Shown here one piece after another: positions 1-8,085 of a stretch of 64,000 nt of DNA. The stretch covers positions 2,108,001-2,172,000 of the forward strand of contig NZ_CP046072.1 of the NCBI RefSeq assembly GCF_017357825.1. The letters are read 5' to 3'. Numbering within the stretch: position 1 is the stretch's first letter; every line of letters starts with the position of its first letter. Source of the DNA: Sulfurimonas aquatica (lineage in GTDB: Bacteria > Campylobacterota > Campylobacteria > Campylobacterales > Sulfurimonadaceae). The notes under the pieces are model-generated. The model did not search any database. It saw nothing but the letters and a program-made list of their open reading frames with translations, and was not told where the DNA came from. The translations under genes and the position numbers were made by a program.

Positions 1-482
1 AAGTCATATTGAATTTCAGCTATCTCAGCAGCAGCACTGAAATCATCCTCTTGCAGAGCTTTATATTCAGCTTCACAGAGTTTATACATGAACTCTAACT
101 CAACTCCTATATGATCTCCTGCCATTACTCTAGCTTGATCAAGTTCAACTCTAAATTCATATTTATTGTATAAAACTTGAATAGGGTTTTCACCACCAGT
201 TTCCATCTGTTGATCATCTCTTCTATAAAAAGACTCATAAGGAACCAAGTGAAGTAAGAAAAGGTTAGTAAAATCAACATTTAGATACTGTTCAATCAAG
301 TCTTTATTACTCATATTCTTTCTTTTATCCCACTTTTGAAACTCAGGGAAAAATGATAAAATATTTTCATCTTCTAAAATTAACTTTAATAGCGTTTCAT
401 CTACTTCATTCATTAATATTCTAGAAATTAATGCATATATGTTTATACGAGCTAATTGCTCATTTTTTAGATCTTCGTGCAT
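1..482 (-). CDS. TorD/DmsD-type molybdoenzyme chaperone (partial, C-terminus outside window)
   Basis: The reading frame opens at ATG 482-480 (MHEDLKNEQLARINIY) and stays open to base 1, giving about 160 residues without a stop. The all-helical, acidic composition and the stretch LFLLHLVPYESFYRRDD near residues 75-92 fit the TorD/DmsD cytoplasmic chaperones, which bind the Tat signal of a DMSO-reductase-family enzyme and hold it until the molybdenum cofactor is inserted. It follows the catalytic subunit on the same strand, 78 bases downstream, which supports that job. A weak AAAGG lies upstream of the ATG. The TorD assignment is by overall look plus context; the partner is inferred. Confidence 0.8.
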   Translation of the reverse strand, partial: MHEDLKNEQLARINIYALISRILMNEVDETLLKLILEDENILSFFPEFQKWDKRKNMSNKDLIEQYLNVDFTNLFLLHLVPYESFYRRDDQQMETGGENPIQVLYNKYEFRVELDQARVMAGDHIGVELEFMYKLCEAEYKALQEDDFSAAAEIAEIQYD

Positions 483-520
483 GAAGAGTGTACCTTTTGA
501 AAAAAATTTATTGGAAGTAT

Positions 521-550
521 ATTAAAGCACCACTTATTGTGGGCTTTAAT
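521..550 (-). promoter_or_regulatory. Intercistronic hairpin between molybdoenzyme and chaperone genes
   Basis: ATTAAAGC (521-528) pairs with GCTTTAAT (543-550) and CCAC (530-533) with GTGG (539-542), leaving one bulged base and a 5-base loop: a 12-pair stem. No T-run follows on the minus strand, so it looks like an mRNA-stabilising or attenuating hairpin that could keep chaperone expression below that of the catalytic subunit, not a strong terminator. The role is inferred. Confidence 0.55.
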
Positions 551-560
551 AAAAAATGTG

Positions 561-3500
561 TTAAGCGTCTTTAATCTCAACAGCATATGCTTTATTAGAT
601 AAAGGCACAGCTGGACGCTTAATGTGTTGTGGACGACGTAATTTGTCACCAGTCTGAAGTGGACGAGTTAACGTATCTCTCCATGATTGGAAAACTTTCA
701 TATTGTTTTCATAGTTAACAACGATGTCACCAATCTTATCATCAGCTTTCGCTTTTTCGATGATAACTTTTTGGTGCCATGCATGGTTACCTGCAATTGG
801 ATCTGGATGTGAAGGAGCTACAGCATTTTGCCATGAACCACTAAGACCATCCCACCAGATATTGTCAAGATCTTTATTGTACTCTTTAAACTGCCATACA
901 TCATGACGAGGTGTAATTCCACCAGCTGGCTTAAGTGTACCAACCTTACCATCATTTGTCATGTCATATAGAGGTGAACCAACACCCATGATACCAAGAG
1001 CATGCTCAAACCCTGGAACATTAACAGAATTTTTAAGTTTCCAACGACCAGCATGGTGTGAACAAGCAAGAACACCAGGACGAGTACCTTCAGTAGGTAC
1101 AGCCATAGCTACAAAGTAACCACTCTCTAGTCCAGAAACAGTATCTGTAATTCTTACTCTAATAGCATCACCACGTTTAAGACCTAACTTCTCAGCATCT
1201 TTAGTGTAAATCCAAACTGGATTATGATTCTGTGAAATCTCCATAAGGTGTTTAGAGTTAACAGAACGAGTATGAATATTATACGGTAATCTAAATACTG
1301 TGTTTAGTGCAAACTCATTCTCTGCATGCATCATACTATGGTGAACATGAGTTACGATATGCTCCATTTTCTTGTACTCGCTCGGATTACGAGGATAAAT
1401 AGGAATAGCATACTCTGGCCATTTCCATTCAGAGAACCACTCAGAGAAAAACTCTAGTTTTTTACTTAAAGTATGGAAACCTGCAAGTACTTTATCATCT
1501 TTAACAAGACCAATAGAGTGCTTACGTCCATCATGTTCTACCCATAATGCACCAAACTCATCTTTTTTAACATGATGTCTATCATATTTTTTACCATGAG
1601 CATATACATAATCACGATCAACTTTTAACTCATCTTCTTGAGGTTTGTAAACATTTTCCTCTTCAGTCCAAGATCCAAAGTCTCTCATGTAGCTATAAAC
1701 TGGGAATTCTTCATCTTTATAAATTTCATTAGCTTTAGCAGTAAGTTTAGGTAAAAGGCTAAACGCCGCATCAAAATACTCAGGTACAGTAAATGCACGT
1801 GAAGGATCTTTTTTAGATGCCCAGTACTTACGAATACCTAAGCTACCATCAGGATCAATGTGATGAACCATAATATTTGCCCAGAATTCAGTCTCTTCCC
1901 AGATTTCTCCAAGACCATATTTCATGTGTGCTTCTAGTGTAGCACGAGTTGGATCTTTAGCTTTCCATCCCATTTTCTCAGCTGCAACTCTAAGAACCGC
2001 TTGACGGAACTCAGTACGTTTTTCAGGCTTAGAAGGAGTAGACTGTTGATCATTTCTCTCACCAGCAAGACCAGTTGGTAAAATGTAGTCACAATACCAG
2101 TTAGTCTCACTCCAAGTAGGAGATAGGTTAAAAGATAATTCAATTTTATCTTCGCGTTTAAGTGCTTCTATCCATCTGAAACCATCTGGATTAATCCATA
2201 CTGGATTGTACATACGAGGCATCCAAACTGCAAGTTTCTTAGGTATATTTAGACCTTTCTTAGTCCACTTATCTTGCCACTCTTCATCCATAAGAAGGTG
2301 AGGCATAATATGACTCATCTCATATGAAGATAGTGGATATTCTGGTGGCCAAGCGATTTCGTTCCAAACATCAACTTTTGGAGCTCTCTCACCTGCAACA
2401 GTAGCCTTATCACCTTTACCACCAACAGAAATTTCGTGCCAGTGGTGGAAACTTGTACCACCAACATCACCACGAAGTGCTCCACGAAGTACTAAAGACA
2501 AGAAACCAGCACGAGTAATCATCCAACCACCACGGTGTGCAATTGGACCTGAACGCCATAAGTAAGTAGCGATCTTATCACCAGCACCAATGTACATTTC
2601 CCATAATTGATCTAACTTATCTTCCATACCTTCAAGTTTACACTCTTTAACTACATACTCTTTTGTAAATGGAGCATATAGTTCTTGAATCATCTTGATA
2701 AAGTCTTCGTAAGTGTCACCTTTAGGCATCTCAGCAATATATCCATTTCCAACCATATGTTTTTCAATGTATTCTCTGTTTGCCATTAGGCGATCCCAGT
2801 TTACCCACTCTTTAACAAAGTCATGAGCAACTAGATCTTCACCATTTTTAGCTTTTTCGTTAAGAACACGATTTGCTAAGTATAGGTATAAAGCTGTTTC
2901 AGTACCTGGCCATGCAGGAATCCAAAGGTCAGCCATACCAGCTGAATTTGACATACGAGGATCAAGAACAACCATTTTAGCACCACGTTTACGTGCATCA
3001 GCGATTAAACCTGCTGATTGTTGGAAGTAGTGACCAGCATCTGCAGCATGTGATGATTGTAAGAAAATCAGATCAGCATTTGCCCAATCCGGAGAGTTTC
3101 TATCATCATTTGCCCACTGAATAGTACCTTGACGAGCACCAGCAGAACAGATATTTGTATGAGAGTTGTAACCATCAAGACCCATAGTATGTGGAACACG
3201 GTGACCAAAACCATTCTCATTTGGACGACCAACATGGTACATGATAGATTTTCTAGACATCTCATCACCAACTTTAAGAGTATCGTGCATTTTCTTACCG
3301 ATAGCTCCCATAGCTTCATCCCATGTAGTACGAACCCATTTACCTTCACCACGTTTAGAACCTGGAGCTCTTTTTAATGGAAAAGGTATACGGTCTGGAT
3401 CGTACATTTGAGAAAGTACTGCATAACCTTTAGCACAGTTACGTCCACGTGAACCTGTACTAAATGGGTTACCCATATATTTCTTAACTGTAAAAGTCTC

Positions 3501-3842
3501 TTTATCAACCCATGCAGTAAGTCCACAACCTGCTTCACAGTTTGAACAAACTGTAGGAACAAGTGTGAAATTATTTACTTTAATACCATCTGGATTTTCA
3601 GCAGACTCTACACCATGACGGTCAATACCACCACGCTTCCAATCATCTCCATCAAGCTCTGAGAAATTATCCCAATCAGCATGATCTGGATAAAAGTTTA
3701 TTGAGTCTGGAGTATTTGTGAACTTACTCTCATTTACTGACTCAGCCGCTGCATCAGTTGCAAATACACCCTTAGCAATTGCTACACCAGCAACGCTAAA
3801 TGCAGCACCTTTTAAAAATGTTCTTCTACTTTGTAAATACAT
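561..3842 (-). CDS. Tat-exported molybdopterin oxidoreductase, catalytic subunit (DMSO reductase family)
   Basis: 1093 residues. A Tat signal (SRRTFLK at residues 5-11, then a hydrophobic stretch) points to folded export to the periplasmic side. A 4Fe-4S site follows with C99, C102, C106 and C136, then the bis-MGD domains; C232 in NICSAGAR sits where the Mo ligand is expected. The C-terminal region has the usual dinucleotide-binding barrel (about 960-1080). It is longer than PsrA/PhsA or DmsA and nearer in size to TtrA, SrdA or SoeA types. With the NrfD and FeS genes upstream it should exchange electrons with the quinone pool. The substrate (polysulfide, tetrathionate, sulfite, selenate or other) cannot be decided from the sequence. 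Stop TAA, 14 bases after the anchor gene. Confidence 0.9.
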   Translation of the reverse strand: MYLQSRRTFLKGAAFSVAGVAIAKGVFATDAAAESVNESKFTNTPDSINFYPDHADWDNFSELDGDDWKRGGIDRHGVESAENPDGIKVNNFTLVPTVCSNCEAGCGLTAWVDKETFTVKKYMGNPFSTGSRGRNCAKGYAVLSQMYDPDRIPFPLKRAPGSKRGEGKWVRTTWDEAMGAIGKKMHDTLKVGDEMSRKSIMYHVGRPNENGFGHRVPHTMGLDGYNSHTNICSAGARQGTIQWANDDRNSPDWANADLIFLQSSHAADAGHYFQQSAGLIADARKRGAKMVVLDPRMSNSAGMADLWIPAWPGTETALYLYLANRVLNEKAKNGEDLVAHDFVKEWVNWDRLMANREYIEKHMVGNGYIAEMPKGDTYEDFIKMIQELYAPFTKEYVVKECKLEGMEDKLDQLWEMYIGAGDKIATYLWRSGPIAHRGGWMITRAGFLSLVLRGALRGDVGGTSFHHWHEISVGGKGDKATVAGERAPKVDVWNEIAWPPEYPLSSYEMSHIMPHLLMDEEWQDKWTKKGLNIPKKLAVWMPRMYNPVWINPDGFRWIEALKREDKIELSFNLSPTWSETNWYCDYILPTGLAGERNDQQSTPSKPEKRTEFRQAVLRVAAEKMGWKAKDPTRATLEAHMKYGLGEIWEETEFWANIMVHHIDPDGSLGIRKYWASKKDPSRAFTVPEYFDAAFSLLPKLTAKANEIYKDEEFPVYSYMRDFGSWTEEENVYKPQEDELKVDRDYVYAHGKKYDRHHVKKDEFGALWVEHDGRKHSIGLVKDDKVLAGFHTLSKKLEFFSEWFSEWKWPEYAIPIYPRNPSEYKKMEHIVTHVHHSMMHAENEFALNTVFRLPYNIHTRSVNSKHLMEISQNHNPVWIYTKDAEKLGLKRGDAIRVRITDTVSGLESGYFVAMAVPTEGTRPGVLACSHHAGRWKLKNSVNVPGFEHALGIMGVGSPLYDMTNDGKVGTLKPAGGITPRHDVWQFKEYNKDLDNIWWDGLSGSWQNAVAPSHPDPIAGNHAWHQKVIIEKAKADDKIGDIVVNYENNMKVFQSWRDTLTRPLQTGDKLRRPQHIKRPAVPLSNKAYAVEIKDA

Positions 3843-3855
3843 TTAAATTCTCTCC

Positions 3856-4755
3856 TTAACTAAGTGGTAATAATTGTGGAATTATTAGCCATACATGTTT
3901 AACAATTGCTAAACCTACTATCGCTAATATTGAAGCAAGTTTCAGGATTGTTTCTGATTTACTTGAACGACTTAATACGATTAGTAACATTGGAAGTAAA
4001 TAAGCTATCCACTGTCCTAACCAGAACATTACAGTATATGGACCATCATCTTTGATGTAACCTAAAACTACAGTTACCTCTTCAGCTTTCATTGGGCCAA
4101 AAATATACTCTGACATATAGATGATAAATGCCATTAATGCACTTAATCCAAGAACAACACCTAAAGACTTTTTAGCTTCATATGTTAATCTCTCGCCACC
4201 TATTAAAATCATAGTTGCAGAACCAGAAAGTAGTGCAGCTAAAATCATTTGTGCAGATTCAGTTGGCATTTGCCATAACTCACGAGCTGTAGCTTGTGCC
4301 ATAAGACCAGCAGTATAAAGTGTAACCGGAATAGCTAATATAGTTGTCCAAAGTAATACTTTGTCATAAACTACATCATTCTTCTTCCAAGCTAGGAATA
4401 CTAATAGAGTCAGTAGACCTAAGAAACCAGATGCCATGATAGCACCAACAGTAATTGCAGAAGTTAAATGAGGATAGAAAAATATATGCCACATTCTAAA
4501 TGGTTGATGTAAATCAGCTAGTGTAAATAGTAAGAATATATTAATAAATACAAATGCTACTATTGCAGTTGTTAATCTTAAGTGTTTTGATGCATCTGGA
4601 TGCGTTCTCAAAAGCATGAAAAGCATAAAAATAACACCAGTACCTATACTCTTCGCCCACATATTAACTGTAACTAACCAAGGCCAAACGATACCTGGTA
4701 GTGCAGCATCTAAAGTTACTACAGCATTTGTTGCTGCTAATGTTTCATGTACCAT
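3856..4755 (-). CDS. NrfD/PsrC-type membrane anchor, quinone-reactive subunit
   Basis: 299 residues with about eight hydrophobic membrane segments (for example around 25-45, 60-80, 96-120, 130-150, 165-185, 195-215, 238-260, 270-295). The W-P-W-L-V-T-V-N start and the charged loop after helix 2 fit the NrfD/PsrC family, which anchors Mo-bis-MGD enzymes and exchanges electrons with menaquinone. Its ATG overlaps the last base of the FeS-protein stop codon, showing translational coupling. No haem-binding pattern was seen, so electrons probably pass directly from quinone to the FeS subunit. Confidence 0.87.
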   Translation of the reverse strand: MVHETLAATNAVVTLDAALPGIVWPWLVTVNMWAKSIGTGVIFMLFMLLRTHPDASKHLRLTTAIVAFVFINIFLLFTLADLHQPFRMWHIFFYPHLTSAITVGAIMASGFLGLLTLLVFLAWKKNDVVYDKVLLWTTILAIPVTLYTAGLMAQATARELWQMPTESAQMILAALLSGSATMILIGGERLTYEAKKSLGVVLGLSALMAFIIYMSEYIFGPMKAEEVTVVLGYIKDDGPYTVMFWLGQWIAYLLPMLLIVLSRSSKSETILKLASILAIVGLAIVKHVWLIIPQLLPLS

Positions 4756-5390
4756 TAGTGGTGTCCTCCTACTGGAAGTGTTGTAATCTTATTAAATAAG
4801 TTATAACCTTCTTCTCTTCTTGATGCAAGAGGATTCAGGTGAGCTTGACTTGCTCCAACATAGTAGTGACGTGGGTTAGTTCCCTTTTCAGGTTTACGAA
4901 CTTGAACATCAGTATGACGTTGGATATATTTAGAGATATCTGAAGCAGGATCTTCAACATCACCAAATATATTTGCTTCAACAGGACATGCAACAACACA
5001 AGCCGGCATCATAGATGAAGCAATACGGTGAGCACAATAAGTACACTTGTCAGCAGTTTGAGTCTCAGGGTCTATATAGATTGCTCCATAAGGACATGCC
5101 ATAATACAACCAGCACAACCAATACAACGCTCTTTATCAATATTTACAATTCCATTATCAAGATAGTGAAGTGCAGATACTGGACAAATTCTCTCACAAG
5201 GAGCATTTTCACAGTGATTACATCTTAGAGGTGTAAAAGTTCTTTTAGTCTCTGGGAAAGTTCCCACATCCACATACTTAACGCGAAGTCTCCATGTACT
5301 CAGTGGAACTTCATTCTCCACTTTACATGCGATCTCACAACCTTTACATCCCATACATAGGTGTAAATCAACTAGGAAACCTAATTGCAT
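4755..5390 (-). CDS. Four-cluster 4Fe-4S electron-transfer subunit (DmsB/PsrB/TtrB type)
   Basis: 211 residues holding sixteen cysteines in four groups: C12/15/18/22, C57/60/65/69, C89/92/95/99 and C116/119/131/135. This is the standard ferredoxin-like wire between an NrfD anchor and the Mo catalytic subunit. There is no Tat or Sec signal, so it would have to be carried out with the Tat-tagged catalytic subunit. First gene of the operon; a strong AAAGGAG lies 5-6 bases before the ATG at 5390. The order B-C-A is the one known for ttrBCA and srdBCA, rather than the A-B-C of psr or soe. Confidence 0.9.
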   Translation of the reverse strand: MQLGFLVDLHLCMGCKGCEIACKVENEVPLSTWRLRVKYVDVGTFPETKRTFTPLRCNHCENAPCERICPVSALHYLDNGIVNIDKERCIGCAGCIMACPYGAIYIDPETQTADKCTYCAHRIASSMMPACVVACPVEANIFGDVEDPASDISKYIQRHTDVQVRKPEKGTNPRHYYVGASQAHLNPLASRREEGYNLFNKITTLPVGGHH

Positions 5391-5467
5391 ATATTCTCCT
5401 TTGGCCGCTATTGGGCTTATTTATGTTTTATTACTACAACTTATTTTCTTTAAAAGAAACCCTAATA

Positions 5468-5522
5468 CTTAAGGTAATCAGAGCTTTTTTAACTACGGTT
5501 ATATTATCTAACTTACCTTAAG
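5468..5522. repeat. Inverted repeat upstream of the molybdoenzyme operon
   Basis: CTTAAGGTAA (5468-5477) and TTACCTTAAG (5513-5522) are perfect 10-base inverted arms separated by 35 bases, 78-132 bases upstream of the FeS-subunit ATG. This distance fits an activator or repressor site for the operon. No regulator gene lies next to it. The rest of 5391-5702 is AT-rich with no reading frame of note. Confidence 0.5.
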
Positions 5523-5622
5523 GGAGTTATAAATTTGTAATTTTATTTAGATATATTTTTGTTGATGTGTAATTTTGAGAGTAGAAAATTGAATTTATTT
5601 TACTAATAGAGTGTTTAAGTAA

Positions 5623-5685
5623 AAGATAAGTTAAGAGTAACTAAATCTCCTTAATTACTACTATAGCCTTAGATTAACTTATCTT
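5623..5685. repeat. Second inverted repeat in the same intergenic region
   Basis: AAGATAAGTTAA (5623-5634) and TTAACTTATCTT (5674-5685) are perfect 12-base inverted arms with a 39-base spacer. It sits just downstream of hisD (stop at 5703) and 233-295 bases upstream of the FeS gene. The arms resemble those at 5468-5522 (shared CTTAA/TTAAG core), so both may be targets of one regulator, or this one may help end hisD transcription. There is no T-run. Confidence 0.45.
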
Positions 5686-5702
5686 AGACTATAAATTAGT
5701 TA

Positions 5703-6995
5703 TTACTTAGTTAAACGCACTCTTACAGACTGTTCGTGGGCAGTAAGGCCTTCAGTATTCGCTATTAAAGCACACTCTTGACCTATCTCATTGATAGCCT
5801 TCTGACTAAATGAAATTATAGAACTCTTTTTCATAAAATCTTCAACACCAAGTGGCGAGTAAAATTTAGCTGTTCCACCTGTTGGAAGTGTATGATTTGG
5901 ACCTGCAACATAGTCACCAATTGCTTCAGGAGTATTGTGCCCTAAAAATATTGCACCTGCATGTTTTATAAATGGAAGTAAATCAAATGGTGATACAGTT
6001 GCTACTTCTAAATGTTCTGGCGCGATGTCATTCATAAGTTTAATAGCTTCATCCATATCAGCTGTTACGATAATAGCACCGCGTTCTTCTATGGACTTTC
6101 TTGCTATCTCTTGGCGTGGAAGTTTAAGCAACCAATTTTCAAGTTCCACCTTCACTTCATCTGCTAACTTTTGAGATGGTGTTATTAGGATTGAACTTGC
6201 CATTTCATCATGTTCTGCTTGAGAGAGCAGGTCAATTGCTAAGTGGTTTGCATTAGCACTATCATCTGCTAAAATTCCTATTTCACTCGGTCCAGCAATC
6301 ATGTCGATATTCACATCACCAAAAACCATCTTTTTTGCAGTTGCAACAAAAATATTCCCAGGTCCAGTGATAACGTCAACCTTAGGAATATTTTCAGTTC
6401 CATAAGCCATCGCAGCAATTGCACTTGCCCCTCCAACTTTAAAAACTTGAGTTACTCCACATAAGTGACAAGCGGCAAGTAAAAGTTCATTTGGTTCATT
6501 GTCTGGTGTTGGTGTACAAACAACAATATTTTCAACTCCTGCAACTTGAGCAGGAATAACATTCATAAGTAGTGATGATGGGTAAGCTGCTTTTCCACCT
6601 GGTATATAAAGTCCCGCACTATCAACAGCGGTTACTTTTTGGCCTAAAATAGTTCCATTTTCTTCTGTGTCAAACCATGATTTTGGTTTTTGTTTTTCAT
6701 GATAAAGTTTAATTCTATCATATGCTAAATGTAGTGCAGACTTTAACTTTGTATCTAAATTATCGTATGCTTTACTCATCGACTCAGTAGATATTTTCAA
6801 CTCATCATCTGAAGATGGCGTCCAGTTGTCAAATTTAGTGATGTGCTGTATAAGTGCAGCATTTTTTTGAGTTTTTATCTCTTCTATTATATTTCCAACT
6901 ATAGCACTTACATGTGCTATGTCCATCTTACCACGACCTAAAAGTTCTTCAAACTTCTCACTAAAATCACTTGCGTTAGATTTTATAAACATCAT
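5703..6995 (-). CDS. hisD: Histidinol dehydrogenase
   Basis: 430 residues, the normal length. Carries the family core around VPGGKAAYPSSLLMNVIPA (about 131-149), VITGPGNIFVATAKK (about 209-223) and IDMIAGPSEIGILAD (about 230-244), plus EHDEMA and the C-terminal PNHTLPTGG stretch that holds the zinc-binding histidine. It oxidises L-histidinol to L-histidine in two NAD-dependent steps in the cytoplasm. The ATG at 6995 is followed by a second ATG; a GGA about 8 bases upstream favours the first. It starts 2 bases after the thioredoxin-fold gene and is the last gene of an aroK-trx-hisD operon. Confidence 0.96.
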   Translation of the reverse strand: MMFIKSNASDFSEKFEELLGRGKMDIAHVSAIVGNIIEEIKTQKNAALIQHITKFDNWTPSSDDELKISTESMSKAYDNLDTKLKSALHLAYDRIKLYHEKQKPKSWFDTEENGTILGQKVTAVDSAGLYIPGGKAAYPSSLLMNVIPAQVAGVENIVVCTPTPDNEPNELLLAACHLCGVTQVFKVGGASAIAAMAYGTENIPKVDVITGPGNIFVATAKKMVFGDVNIDMIAGPSEIGILADDSANANHLAIDLLSQAEHDEMASSILITPSQKLADEVKVELENWLLKLPRQEIARKSIEERGAIIVTADMDEAIKLMNDIAPEHLEVATVSPFDLLPFIKHAGAIFLGHNTPEAIGDYVAGPNHTLPTGGTAKFYSPLGVEDFMKKSSIISFSQKAINEIGQECALIANTEGLTAHEQSVRVRLTK

Positions 6996-6997
6996 AT

Positions 6998-7435
6998 CTA
7001 TTTTCCACTCTTTTTTATTTTATTAAAGTCCATCTTCACAATCTCTAGTGCTTTTAAAAAGTTCGTCTCATCCATTGCACCCATTAGAGGTTGATACATA
7101 GGATTTCCATCTGATTTTAAAAACCACATTGTTGGTGTGCCTGGTCTCCATAACTCTCTAGGCATTGCATCATTCTCATCACTATAAGCGATAATAGAGA
7201 CAAAATCTTTGTTTAGAGAGTTTATAACATCTATATTTGAAAATGTAGTCTCTTCTAAAATTACACAATATTTACATGAGTGTCTTGAGTAAACAAAAAG
7301 AACTGGCTTGTTCTCTTTTTTTGCTTGAGAAATTCCTGAATCAAAATCTTTTGCCCAGTTTATTTTAACTGTACTCTCAGATGCTACAAGGGTAGTTACT
7401 AAGAGTAATAAAAAACTTATAATCAATTTATGCAT
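6998..7435 (-). CDS. Periplasmic thioredoxin-fold protein (DUF255/SoxW-like)
   Basis: 145 residues with a Sec signal (about 1-19, cleavage near VAS-ES). The C-K-Y-C redox motif at about residues 54-57 is preceded by VLFVYSRHS, and a cis-Pro loop GTPTMWF follows at about 97-103: a thioredoxin fold acting outside the cytoplasm, probably as a thiol-disulfide reductase. It overlaps aroK by 8 bases and precedes hisD by 2, so it is co-expressed with biosynthetic genes to which it has no clear link. The partner is unknown; related proteins act on c-type cytochromes or Sox proteins. Confidence 0.8.
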   Translation of the reverse strand: MHKLIISFLLLLVTTLVASESTVKINWAKDFDSGISQAKKENKPVLFVYSRHSCKYCVILEETTFSNIDVINSLNKDFVSIIAYSDENDAMPRELWRPGTPTMWFLKSDGNPMYQPLMGAMDETNFLKALEIVKMDFNKIKKSGK

Positions 7436-7943
7436 ATTTTTTCACCTTTTTAAGTAATTCTTTTGAGCACTCAGACGCACTCTTGTTTGTTACGTCCACA
7501 ACTATATCTGCAAGTTTTAAGTATTCCGGTCGTCTAGCTTTATAAAGTTCTTTAGCTTTTTTTAAATCTTTCAAAAGAGGACGTTTCTTTAACTTTTTTG
7601 CTGCATTTGGATGCGCTTCTATTCTTTTAATAATTTCATCAAACGGAGAATCAAGTAGGACTATTATACCAATCTTTTTTAGATTTTTTTGCTTATAAAA
7701 ACCTCCACCAGTTGATACAAGTGTATTTTTTACACTAGCTTCCAACCAGAGCGAAACATTTTTTTCTAAATTTCTAAAATACTCTTCACCATCTGTTTCG
7801 AAAATATTCTTAATTTTTCTATTTTCCATACTCTCTATGAGGTCATCAGTATCAATAGCAATATACTCAGATGATTTGATCACCTCTCTTGCCACACTTC
7901 CTTTACCAACACCCATAAAACCAATCAAGATAACATTTTTCAT
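7428..7943 (-). CDS. aroK: Shikimate kinase
   Basis: 171 residues. P-loop GFMGVGKGS at 8-16, shikimate-binding D-T-D-D near 31-34, the STGGGF glycine motif near 77-82 and an R-rich lid (KKRPLL about 119-124) are all present. It phosphorylates shikimate at the 3-hydroxyl in aromatic amino acid synthesis. The P-loop has Gly where Ser/Thr usually follows Lys (GKGS), a tolerable change. First gene of the operon; a TATAAT box at 7984-7979 on the minus strand gives a leader of about 30 bases. Confidence 0.93.
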   Translation of the reverse strand: MKNVILIGFMGVGKGSVAREVIKSSEYIAIDTDDLIESMENRKIKNIFETDGEEYFRNLEKNVSLWLEASVKNTLVSTGGGFYKQKNLKKIGIIVLLDSPFDEIIKRIEAHPNAAKKLKKRPLLKDLKKAKELYKARRPEYLKLADIVVDVTNKSASECSKELLKKVKKYA

Positions 7944-7971
7944 AAATATCTATCCCTACCCTATGTTAATT

Positions 7972-7998
7972 AAGTGCTATTATATATAAAGGGCACTT
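7972..7998 (-). promoter_or_regulatory. aroK -10 box flanked by an inverted repeat
   Basis: TATAAT reads on the minus strand at 7984-7979, 36 bases before the aroK ATG. It lies inside an inverted repeat AAGTGC (7972-7977) / GCACTT (7993-7998) with a 15-base spacer, which could be an operator covering the promoter. The -10 is well supported by position; the operator is a guess. Confidence 0.45.
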
Positions 7999-8048
7999 CT
8001 AAAAACCTTAGTATAAAGAATTTGCCACTTTGATTTAATAACTCAAGG

Positions 8049-8054
8049 TATAAT
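8049..8054 (+). promoter_or_regulatory. -10 box for ctp protease operon
   Basis: TATAAT 31 bases before the ATG at 8086 predicts a leader of about 25 bases. No good -35 at normal spacing, which is common in this phylum. It would drive ctp and probably the pur genes behind it. Confidence 0.5.
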
Positions 8055-8085
8055 AACTCTTTAAAAATATATCATAGGTTTAAAT

